NCBI GenBank assembly: GCA_041477005.1
Contig: JBGOUJ010000073.1
Span: 1 to 19,499 of the forward strand
From: JBGOUJ01 sp041477005
GTDB lineage: Bacteria; Acidobacteriota; Terriglobia; Bryobacterales; JACQDG01
Length of the DNA: 19,499 nucleotides
Direction: 5' to 3'
Positions 13,060-19,499 of the stretch are shown here, one piece after another (within the stretch, counting starts at the first letter, position 1; each line of letters opens with the position of its first letter). The translations under genes were made by a program, and so were the position numbers. The notes below the pieces were generated by a model that saw nothing but the letters and a program-made list of their open reading frames with translations, did no database searches and was not told the DNA's origin.

Positions 13060-14454
13060 CGTATGAAAATGGGGTGGATCCAAAAGCGGCAGACCAAGTA
13101 CGGCGCTTACGTGGCAGTCTACGTCCTGGTCGCACTGGCCATCTTGTCGGCGGTCAACTTCCTGGCGGACCGCTACAACAAGACCTACGACGCCACCGGC
13201 AACAAGATCTTCAGCTTGTCCGACCAGACGAAAAAGATCATCGGCAACCTGAAGAAGGACGTCAAGATCTATTACGTCTTCGATCCGCGAACGGGCATCA
13301 GCGAAAGCCGGTTCGGGCCCAGCCCGAAGGACCTGTTGAAGCGCTACAGCGACATCTCGCATCGCGTCTCGGTGGAGTTCATCGATCCGGTGAAGGACCC
13401 CAAGAGGGTTCTGGACATGAAGGTGACCTCGGCCGGGACGACGATCGTGGAGGTGGGCAGCAAGCGCGAGGAGGCCAAGAGCCTGAACGAAGAGGCAGTG
13501 ACGAACGCCGTGATCCGCGCTCTCAAAGGCGAGAAGCACACGGTGTGCGTCGTCACCGGCCACGGCGAGCACGACATCGAGAACTCCGAGGCCGACGGTT
13601 TTTCGCAGGTGAAGGAAGCGCTCGAGTCGAGCAACTTCACCGTCAAGGCGATCTCGCTGATGGAGAAGGCGGCGGCGGTCCCGGGCGACTGCACGGTGCT
13701 GGTCGAAGCCGGCCCCCGCACCGAGCTGCTCGAGGTGGAGATTCAGGCCATCAAGAAATACGTCGAGGACGGAGGCCGGGCGCTGTTCCTGCTCGACCCG
13801 CCGACCAAGAGCATCAACACCGCGGCTGTGGTGAAGATGCTGGCCGACTGGGGCGTGAAAGTGAATCACGACGTGGCCGTCGATCTGAGCGGCGTCGGGC
13901 AGATCTTTGGCGCCAACGAGCTCTCGCCGCTGGTCACCAAGTATGAATCGCACCCCATCACGCGCGAGATGCGCAACGTGGCCTGCCTGTTTCCGCTGTC
14001 GCGAACCGTCGACGCGGGCGACTCGAAGGACAAAATCAACATCGAGAAGCTGTTCAGCACGACGCCGAAGAGCTACGCGGTGACCGATTTGACTTCCAAC
14101 CAGCTCAAGATCGATCCCAAGAAGGACAAGGCGGGCCCGCTGAACCTGGCCGTCGCCGGGACGTATCGCACGGACAAAGAAGGCACGCAGGGGCGCTTCG
14201 TGGCGGCCGGCTGCTCGCGCTTTGTGACCAACTCGACCCTCGGTTTTCCAGGCGGCAACCGGGACCTGTTTCTGAACATGGTGAGCTGGCTGAGCTCCGA
14301 CGAAGACCTGATTTCGATTCGGCCGAAGGAGCAGGAAGACCGGCGGCTGATGCTTTCCGCCGCGCAGATGAACGGGATTTTCTATGCGTCGGTGATCAGC
14401 TTTCCGATGCTGATCATCGTCGGCGGCGTCTGGGTCTGGTGGAAGCGGAGGTAG
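13054..14454 (+). CDS. GldG-like ABC transporter auxiliary protein
   Basis: A 466-residue membrane-anchored protein of the GldG/ABC_transp_aux family, the third part of Gld-type ABC systems. One N-terminal membrane segment (about 18-38) is followed by a large extracytoplasmic region and a C-terminal membrane segment (about 444-462) ending in WVWWKRR. Family marks are KIFSLSDQTKKIIGNLKKDV (51-70), the SSRY-like LLKRYSDISHRVSVEFIDP, AVTNAVIRALKGEKHTVCVV, a TGHGEHDI block and EDGGRALFLLDP. The start is uncertain: GTG 13054, ATG 13063 and ATG 13069 all lie in frame behind short GAAGAG repeats. The gene lies 28 bp after the permease and 4 bp before the DUF4340 gene, in one operon. Substrate unknown. 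Confidence 0.87.
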   Translation: MKRMKMGWIQKRQTKYGAYVAVYVLVALAILSAVNFLADRYNKTYDATGNKIFSLSDQTKKIIGNLKKDVKIYYVFDPRTGISESRFGPSPKDLLKRYSDISHRVSVEFIDPVKDPKRVLDMKVTSAGTTIVEVGSKREEAKSLNEEAVTNAVIRALKGEKHTVCVVTGHGEHDIENSEADGFSQVKEALESSNFTVKAISLMEKAAAVPGDCTVLVEAGPRTELLEVEIQAIKKYVEDGGRALFLLDPPTKSINTAAVVKMLADWGVKVNHDVAVDLSGVGQIFGANELSPLVTKYESHPITREMRNVACLFPLSRTVDAGDSKDKINIEKLFSTTPKSYAVTDLTSNQLKIDPKKDKAGPLNLAVAGTYRTDKEGTQGRFVAAGCSRFVTNSTLGFPGGNRDLFLNMVSWLSSDEDLISIRPKEQEDRRLMLSAAQMNGIFYASVISFPMLIIVGGVWVWWKRR

Positions 14455-14458
14455 AGCC

Positions 14459-15796
14459 GTGAAACCCGTACGTCTGCTGATTGCTCTGGTAATTCTGGCC
14501 GGGTTGGGCGGTGCGGTCTGGTATTCGGAAAAGCACCCGCCGCAGCCGAAGTCCGAGACCAAGACCGAAAAAATCATCTCCACTTCCGAGGACCAGATCC
14601 GGAAGATCAAGATCGAGCGCCAGTCGGGCGGCGGCACGATGGCGCTGGAGAAGGGCGATGACGGCAAGTGGCGCATCACCGAGCCGAAATCCTACAAGGC
14701 CGAAGATTCCTCGGTGAACAGCATGGTCTCCAGCCTCGCTGCGCTCAATGCCGACCTGGTGGTGAACGAGAAAAACACCGACTGGAAAACCTACGGCCTC
14801 GATCCCGGCAAGCTGGTCGTCCAGATTTCGCTGAAAGACGGCAAGCAGATGAAGCTGGCGCTGGGCGATGACGCGCCGACCAGCTCGGGCGTCTATGCGC
14901 GCCTGGACGCCGGCCCGCGGCTGTTCACCATCGCCAGTTTCGTGAAATCGAGCTTGGACAAGTCGGCGGCCGACCTGCGCGACAAGCACATCTTGCCCTT
15001 CGAATCGGAGAAGGCCTCCCGCATCACGGTCGCGACCAAGGGCCAGACGCTCGAGTTCGGCAAGGCCGGCGCGAATTGGCAGATCGTGAAGCCGCGGCCG
15101 ATACGGGCCGACAACTATGCGGTCGAGGATCTGATCCGCTCCGTGCGGGATGCGAATTTTGAATCCGTGCTCGACGAGAGCGAGAAGCCGCCGGCCAAGT
15201 ACTCGTTCGCCGCGCCTTTCGCCACGTTCGAGGCGGTCGATGCCTCGGGGGTCCACACGTTGGCCATCGGCAAAGAGGGCAAGGACAAGGACGTCACCTA
15301 TTACGCCAAGACCTCGGCCACGCCGGGCGTTTTCAAGATAGCGAGCACGGTAGCCGAGGGCCTGAACAAGACCCTGGATTCGCTGCGCAACAAGAAGCTG
15401 TTCGATTTCGGCTGGAGCGATCCGCAGAAGCTCGAAGTGCGCGACGGCGAGGTGCGGCTGGCGATCGAGAAGAAAGCCGACAAGTGGATCCGCACCGACG
15501 CCGGCAATAAGGATCTCCCCTCCGACAAGGTGCAGAGCCTGATCGACAACTTGCGCAACCTGAGCGCCAAGGCCTATGCGTCTGACGATGCTTCCGCGCA
15601 GGCTAAGTACGGCCTGAACAAGCCCTCGGCCGAGGCCAAGGTCGCGTTGGACGAAGGCAAGCGCGTCGAAAGGGTCTTGATGGCCGCCGGCCCCGAAGGC
15701 AAATATTACGCCGCCCGCGAGAACGAACCCGCCACCTACGAAATCGAAAAGAGCGCTTACGAGGATTTCCAGAAGGCAGTGGGGGCGCTGAAGTAA
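14459..15796 (+). CDS. DUF4340-containing membrane-anchored protein
   Basis: A 445-residue protein with one N-terminal membrane segment (about 4-22) and a long soluble region, presumably periplasmic. Repeated beta-strand units of the DUF4340 type are recognisable: MALEKGDDGKWRITEP (61-76), then NTDWKTYGLDPGKLVVQISL, KLALGDDAPTSSGVYARLD, and a second round around YSFAAPFATFEAVDASGVHT and KYGLNKPSAEAKVALDEGKR. DUF4340 proteins commonly follow GldG-like genes and are thought to be accessory to the same ABC machine; no activity is known. The GTG at 14459 lies 4 bp after the GldG-like stop, which supports co-translation. It ends the operon before a hairpin-rich gap. Confidence 0.88.
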   Translation: MKPVRLLIALVILAGLGGAVWYSEKHPPQPKSETKTEKIISTSEDQIRKIKIERQSGGGTMALEKGDDGKWRITEPKSYKAEDSSVNSMVSSLAALNADLVVNEKNTDWKTYGLDPGKLVVQISLKDGKQMKLALGDDAPTSSGVYARLDAGPRLFTIASFVKSSLDKSAADLRDKHILPFESEKASRITVATKGQTLEFGKAGANWQIVKPRPIRADNYAVEDLIRSVRDANFESVLDESEKPPAKYSFAAPFATFEAVDASGVHTLAIGKEGKDKDVTYYAKTSATPGVFKIASTVAEGLNKTLDSLRNKKLFDFGWSDPQKLEVRDGEVRLAIEKKADKWIRTDAGNKDLPSDKVQSLIDNLRNLSAKAYASDDASAQAKYGLNKPSAEAKVALDEGKRVERVLMAAGPEGKYYAARENEPATYEIEKSAYEDFQKAVGALK

Positions 15797-15879
15797 GAAC
15801 GCCGACAAACACAGGCGCAGCCGAGTCACAACCAAAGCAACGGGCCGACCCTCGGGACCCGGAGATATGGGGACGCGGA

Positions 15880-15921
15880 GCAGGGCTGACCCGGCCCTGC
15901 CAGGGCGCCCGATCGGGCGCC
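15880..15921. terminator. Two adjacent hairpins between convergent genes, probable bidirectional terminator
   Basis: GCAGGGC (15880-15886) pairs with GCCCTGC (15894-15900) across a 7-base loop. Directly after it, GGCGCCCGATCGGGCGCC (15904-15921) is an 18-bp perfect palindrome. Both sit in the 245-bp gap between the DUF4340 stop (15796) and the minus-strand DUF1223 stop (16042). No gene is seen in the gap. Neither stem has a U tract. Confidence 0.5.
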
Positions 15922-16041
15922 GGGCGACTCGATCCCTCGCGTCGGATTGGGAGAGCGGACACCCGTCGACTCCGTCCCAACGGAAGGAGCGGTGTTGTGC
16001 CCGTCGAGTCTGTTCGCAACGTTGAAAAGATCCTGCGCCGC

Positions 16042-16824
16042 CTATTGGAGCTTTGACCCCAGTGGCGCCGACGCTGCCCCGAGGATGCGGAGGCTCGTGC
16101 GCTCCTGGACCAGGACGACGGCACGCAGGTTTTCCCGCTTCCAGGTTTTTTCGAGGGCGACCACCGGCTCGGCGGAGAAGGCGGGGGAGTGCTGCGGCGT
16201 CGCCTGCCCGAGGACCGTGAGTCTGCGGACGACGCCCGTGTGGTGCAGGGTGCGTCCCTTGTTCTCGCCGCGCGAGACGCTGGAGGAGAGATTGTCCTCT
16301 GTGATGGCGAGCAGCACCTCGGTGGCGTCACCCTTGCTGACCGGCGGGAGATTTTCGACGCGAACTTCGAGCACGCCGCCCGGCCGCGGGGTGAGCCGGA
16401 CGGTCGCTTTGGGCTCTGGGTTGGCGTGGGCGATAGCGGCGCCGGCCTGCCGGGCATCGCTGCCGACGAATTCCAGCCGGCCGTCCACGACCATTTGCGG
16501 GGTGTACGGACCCTCGATACGGAACCGCTGGGCGTAGCGCTGCTGGCGCGCGGTGCACTCGGCGGAGGAGTAGGGGTCTCGCCAGCCCAGGCGATCCCAG
16601 TAATCGACGTGCTGCCCCAGGGCGACGATTTCGACGCCCTCGACGGGCTGCTCTTTCGAGAGCCGGACCAGAAACTCGTCGGCCGGCGGGCAACTCGAGC
16701 AGCCTTCGGAAGTGAACAGCTCGATGACGATGGGGACCCGGCCGGATTGCGCCGGAACGGAGCCGGCAACCGACAACAGCAGGAACCCGCTGAGGACGAG
16801 TGGCGACGCGCACCTTGCTTTCAT
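16042..16824 (-). CDS. DUF1223 protein, secreted, thioredoxin-like CxxC
   Basis: A 260-residue exported protein. Residues 1-25 are a signal peptide (MKARCASPLVLSGFLLLSVA, cleavage near VPA/Q). The mature protein begins with VPIVIELFTSEGCSSCPPAD (30-49), holding the CxxC pair Cys42/Cys45 in a thioredoxin-like setting that defines DUF1223. Further family blocks are GQHVDYWDRLGWRDPYSS and YTPQMVVDGRLEFVGSD. A redox role is inferred from the motif, not shown. The frame is open 28 codons upstream (to 16908), but the ATG at 16824 is preferred: it begins at the signal peptide and has GGAAGG about 5 bases upstream. The extra upstream part would consist of repeat sequence. It converges on the DUF4340 gene. 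Confidence 0.85.
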   Translation of the reverse strand: MKARCASPLVLSGFLLLSVAGSVPAQSGRVPIVIELFTSEGCSSCPPADEFLVRLSKEQPVEGVEIVALGQHVDYWDRLGWRDPYSSAECTARQQRYAQRFRIEGPYTPQMVVDGRLEFVGSDARQAGAAIAHANPEPKATVRLTPRPGGVLEVRVENLPPVSKGDATEVLLAITEDNLSSSVSRGENKGRTLHHTGVVRRLTVLGQATPQHSPAFSAEPVVALEKTWKRENLRAVVLVQERTSLRILGAASAPLGSKLQ

Positions 16825-16873
16825 AGCTGCCTTCCGCGACCGCTTCCTCAAAGCCGCGAAGGAAGGTGCATAA

Positions 16874-16924
16874 ACGCGAATGAAAACAATGGCCTTATTC
16901 GCGTGCATTCGCGTTCATTCGCGG
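16874..16924. repeat. ATTCGCG repeats with 10-bp period and flanking inverted copy
   Basis: ATTCGCG occurs at 16897-16903, 16907-16913 and 16917-16923, exactly one helical turn apart. CGCGAATGAA (16875-16884) is the reverse complement of TTCATTCGCG (16914-16923), so the block can also form a hairpin. It lies in the gap between the DUF1223 and TolC-like genes and does not code. Similar short elements are known to me from intergenic DNA of other bacteria, but this is recollection, not checked. Confidence 0.8.
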
Positions 16925-17000
16925 CTGAAGTCGATTCTCTTAGAGCTTCTAATGGCAGCGGCTCAGAAGTTAGGACGCGCGAAACGCCGCCCGGGTGCCA

Positions 17001-18962
17001 TCACGGGTTGGGGCGCGGGGGAGTCGCCGGGATCGGGTCCGGCGGCTTGCTGACCACTCCACCGTAGGCTTCCTCGAGAGAGACGTTCTGCTTGCCCAGG
17101 GTCTGTCCGGTGGCCCGGTCGATTTCCACGCGCGCCTTGGTGTAGTTGTTCCTGGCCGCCACTTCGGTGGACTGCGCCGTAGCGAGGTCTCGCTGGGCCA
17201 GAATCACGTTGTAGATGGTCTCGGCGCCCAGCGCGTACTTCTTCTGCTCGGCGTCCAGAGTCTGCTCTTGCAGGATGCGGGCCTTGATGGCGGCGTCCAC
17301 GCGCGCCCGGGCCTGCTGCAGCCCGATCAGCGCGTTCCGCACCTCGACGCGCACCGCGTTTTCCGATTGGGCCACGCGGAGCTCCGACTGGCGGTGCTGC
17401 AACTGCGCGGCGGCCATGTCCGCCTGGGCGGAGCGGTTCCGGACGGGAATGCTCAGGTTCAGTTGTACGCTGTAATCGGGAAACTTACGGTCGAAGATCT
17501 GCGACAGATTGGTTCCGAAGCCCCCCAAAAAGAGCGAGGACGGCGTTTGGGTGCTCGTCCCGGGGAAGGCGGCGAAGCTCTCGTTCACCTGGCCGGCCAG
17601 GGCGTTGTTGGTCAGAATGGCCTGAAAGCTGAGAGTGGGCAGCAGGGCGTTTTTCGTGGCCCGGAGGCTGATGTCCGAATTGGTCATGTTGATGCGCGAC
17701 TGGGCCAGCTCGGGGCGCGACTGCAACGCCATGGCGATCAGATCCTGGATCGGCTCGATGGCCTCGACCTTCGGCACGTCGAGCCGGGTGGTGGGGATGA
17801 TGTGGGCGTCGGCGACCGCCGGCGTGGCGACCCCCGACTTGCTCAAGGCATTCTTGATGATGACTTCCTGCTGCTGCACTTGGGTTTGGGAAATAGTCAG
17901 ATCCTGCTCGCGGCTGGCCACCTCGGCCTCCGCCCTGACGATCTCGATCGGGGCCAGAGTCCCGATCTCGACCTGCCGCTTGTTGTCGCTATAGAGCTTC
18001 TGGGAGGTTTGCAACGCCTGCTGCTTCACCCGGACGTCCTCGATGAAGCTGACCAGGTCCCAGTAGAGGTTCTCCACTTGGGTGACGGTTGAAATGATCT
18101 GCTGTTTGAACGCCAGATCGGAGACCTCGCGGTTGTTGCGGGCGATGAGAATGTTGCGCGAGTTGAGGGACCGGCCGAAGCCCTGGGTAAGGTTCTGGAC
18201 GAAGGTCAATGAGGCACTGCTGCTCAGGGAGGGGTTAAAAACATTGCGCACGACGTTGGAATTCGTCGCCCTGTTGTTCATGGTCAGCGAGACCGAAGTG
18301 CCGGTCAGAAAGGCCTGAGAATAGGTGAAGGCGCTGGTGCCTGCCTGCAGGACCTGGGTGTTGGTGCCGGTGTTGACCGTATTGATCAGGGGGGTGCTGA
18401 AGTGACCCCAACCGATGCTGCCGGTAAACATGGGGTCCAACGGGACGAGGGTCGGGCCGCCGATGATGACGGACTGTATCGTCGGGACGCTGCCTCCTCC
18501 GGTCGCGGAGCCCCCCGCGCCGCTCGCTGTGCTCGAAGTGGAAATCCCGCCTTGAAAGCCGCGGATGGGCGCGCCGGCGCGCGACCGGAGAATGTCGGTA
18601 TCGACCAGCAGTGGCCCGTAGCGCGCGATGGCGACGTCGAGGTTGTTTTCCAGGGCCAGGGCGATAGCGTCGCCGAGAGACAGGTAAATGTTGCCTTCTC
18701 GCAGCAAGCGGTCCAGCCGGTTGCTATTCGACATGTCGACCGGGGCGACATAGGTTGTGCGATAGACGCTGGTAAAGTGCGGCCACCAGATGGCGCCCTT
18801 GCTATAGTCGGGCCTGGTGGAATCGGGACGGCTCGTCTTGAGCGCCGGAGCCTGGGAGTCGCCGGCGGGCGCGGAGGCCGTGGTCGCCTGCCCCCAAACC
18901 GGCTGCCCCAGCAGCGAGGCGCTGAGAAGAAGAGTCAATGATGTTTTGAAACGCATATCCAT
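17001..18962 (-). CDS. TolC-family outer-membrane efflux protein
   Basis: A 653-residue outer-membrane channel protein of the TolC/OEP family, the exit duct of type I and RND-type exporters. Residues 1-24 are a signal peptide (FKTSLTLLLSASLLGQPVWG). YLSLGDAIALALENNLDVAIAR (93-114) is the typical start of the first repeat. Long coiled-coil helices follow, e.g. NREVSDLAFKQQIISTVTQV and NLYWDLVSFIEDVRVKQQAL (277-317), GTLAPIEIVRAEAEVASREQ (334-353), and in the second half KKYALGAETIYNVILAQRDL. It is longer than E. coli TolC (493): extra parts are the 25-90 segment and a Gly/Ser/Thr-rich stretch (138-160) plus long loops up to 245. The C-terminus is proline-rich. ATG 18962 or 18956 may start it. 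No adaptor or pump gene is adjacent. Confidence 0.92.
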   Translation of the reverse strand: MDMRFKTSLTLLLSASLLGQPVWGQATTASAPAGDSQAPALKTSRPDSTRPDYSKGAIWWPHFTSVYRTTYVAPVDMSNSNRLDRLLREGNIYLSLGDAIALALENNLDVAIARYGPLLVDTDILRSRAGAPIRGFQGGISTSSTASGAGGSATGGGSVPTIQSVIIGGPTLVPLDPMFTGSIGWGHFSTPLINTVNTGTNTQVLQAGTSAFTYSQAFLTGTSVSLTMNNRATNSNVVRNVFNPSLSSSASLTFVQNLTQGFGRSLNSRNILIARNNREVSDLAFKQQIISTVTQVENLYWDLVSFIEDVRVKQQALQTSQKLYSDNKRQVEIGTLAPIEIVRAEAEVASREQDLTISQTQVQQQEVIIKNALSKSGVATPAVADAHIIPTTRLDVPKVEAIEPIQDLIAMALQSRPELAQSRINMTNSDISLRATKNALLPTLSFQAILTNNALAGQVNESFAAFPGTSTQTPSSLFLGGFGTNLSQIFDRKFPDYSVQLNLSIPVRNRSAQADMAAAQLQHRQSELRVAQSENAVRVEVRNALIGLQQARARVDAAIKARILQEQTLDAEQKKYALGAETIYNVILAQRDLATAQSTEVAARNNYTKARVEIDRATGQTLGKQNVSLEEAYGGVVSKPPDPIPATPPRPNP

Positions 18963-19221
18963 TCAGCTCCCAAAGAATCTTAGACAGGATCGTGCTCGAA
19001 AGGTCGAGCGCAAACTAGTATTGGCGTCAGCGCCGGCGCCTCTGTTACCTACGAAGAGGGGCCGGGCCGAGTTCCATCCCGGTGCTCGTGGGTTCCCGTA
19101 GCCCCCGCCTCTGCAAGGAAAGGCATTTGATATCCTAGCATTCCGAAGGCCAGATCAGGAAGCGGGCGCGGGGCCGGGCCGCCGGCGGGTGGCTAGGACC
19201 CCGCGGCCGGCGCCCCCTTTT
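18963..19221. other. Divergent intergenic region, no gene seen
   Basis: A 259-bp gap between the divergent TolC-like and truA genes. It must hold promoters for both, but I see no clear -35/-10 pair; TATCCT near 19130 is a weak -10 candidate for truA. The 19140-19210 part is very GC-rich. Confidence 0.4.
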
Positions 19222-19499
19222 GTGCGAAACCTCAAGCTTACATTGGCTTACGACGGCACTGACTTTCACGGCTGGCAGGTGCAGCCGGGGCTGCCGACCA
19301 TTCAGGGTGAGGTCGAACGGGTGCTGGGCGAGATCGAGGGACAGACTGTGCCGGTGGCCGGCTCGGGACGCACCGACGCCGGCGTGCATGCCCTGGCGCA
19401 GGTGGCGAGCGCGCCGCTGGAGAACCCGATCCCCACCCTCAACCTGCGGCGGGCGATGAACCGGCTGCTGCCGCCGGCCATTCGGGTACTCCAGGTCGA
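19222..19499 (+). CDS. truA: tRNA pseudouridine synthase A, N-terminal part (cut by window end)
   Basis: The first 92 codons of TruA, which makes pseudouridine at positions 38-40 of the tRNA anticodon stem. NLKLTLAYDGTDFHGWQVQ (3-21) is the family N-terminus, and VAGSGRTDAGVHALAQV (45-61) contains the catalytic aspartate, Asp52. LNLRRAMNRLLPPAIRVL agrees with the next block. The GTG at 19222 is the only sensible start: it gives the standard N-terminus and the frame upstream has no other start codon nearby. The ribosome binding site is weak. The gene runs off the right edge, so nothing can be said of the C-terminal half. Confidence 0.9.
   Translation, partial: MRNLKLTLAYDGTDFHGWQVQPGLPTIQGEVERVLGEIEGQTVPVAGSGRTDAGVHALAQVASAPLENPIPTLNLRRAMNRLLPPAIRVLQV

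Noticed and set aside
12895..14679. 594-codon minus-strand open frame over the permease and GldG-like genes
   Set aside because: The translation is Arg/His/Asp-rich without domains and lies opposite well-recognised genes.
14414..15835. 473-codon minus-strand open frame opposite the DUF4340 gene
   Set aside because: Antisense shadow; the plus strand has a clear family match, operon spacing and membrane anchor.
16825..16908. 28-codon extension of the DUF1223 protein
   Set aside because: It would put extra residues before a good signal peptide and translate the ATTCGCG repeat edge; ATG 16824 has a good ribosome binding site.
16995..18092. 365-codon plus-strand open frame opposite the TolC-like gene
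   Set aside because: Antisense shadow; repetitive Gly/Arg/Leu composition and no family resemblance.

Overview
The window is GC-rich (clearly above 60% by eye) bacterial chromosome with short intergenic gaps, tightly coupled genes, and GTG and TTG starts alongside ATG. The mix of genes (Tad/CpaB pilus parts, a GldA/F/G-type ABC system followed by a DUF4340 protein, a DUF1223 protein, a long TolC-like protein, a CBM9-like secreted protein) and the codon style suggest an Acidobacteriota genome, possibly a Bryobacterales/Solibacter relative. This is inference: there is no rRNA or marker-gene alignment, and no RNA gene or CRISPR array was seen.

Layout. 1-343 is a long near-perfect inverted repeat whose right arm carries the ribosome binding site and GTG start of a LacD-type aldolase (331-1353). 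A Tad/Flp pilus block follows: a CpaB-like protein that appears fused to a secretin core (1510-2874), TadB (2880-3839) and TadC (3836-4765). A CheY-like receiver (4942-5322) and a CheX-like phosphatase (5348-5818) come next. A small repeat-rich gap separates them from an unrecognised minus-strand gene (5967-6458), which is divergent from a Xer recombinase (6683-7564) coupled to a tRNA nucleotidyltransferase-family protein (7567-8802). A secreted CBM9-like protein lies convergent to these (8842-9714).

The accessory stretch runs from about 9.8 to 11.2 kb. It holds a Phd-type antitoxin and PIN toxin pair with a palindrome over the likely promoter, then an aminotransferase that has lost its N-terminal half. 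A strong TTGACA/TATGAT promoter sits at that broken end and drives a four-gene operon: ABC ATPase, ABC-2 permease, GldG-like protein and DUF4340 protein (11251-15796). A palindrome-rich convergent gap separates this from a minus-strand DUF1223 protein (16042-16824) and a TolC-family outer-membrane protein (17001-18962). The start of truA (19222 onward) is cut by the right edge.

How the genes may work together. The pilus block plus receiver and phosphatase could be one surface-behaviour module. The Gld-like operon is a membrane export/ABC unit with a periplasmic arm. The other genes are housekeeping or solitary. I found no clear defence island or phage. The most unusual items are the CpaB-secretin fusion, the 343-bp inverted repeat with mirrored start signals, and the truncated aminotransferase at a promoter junction.
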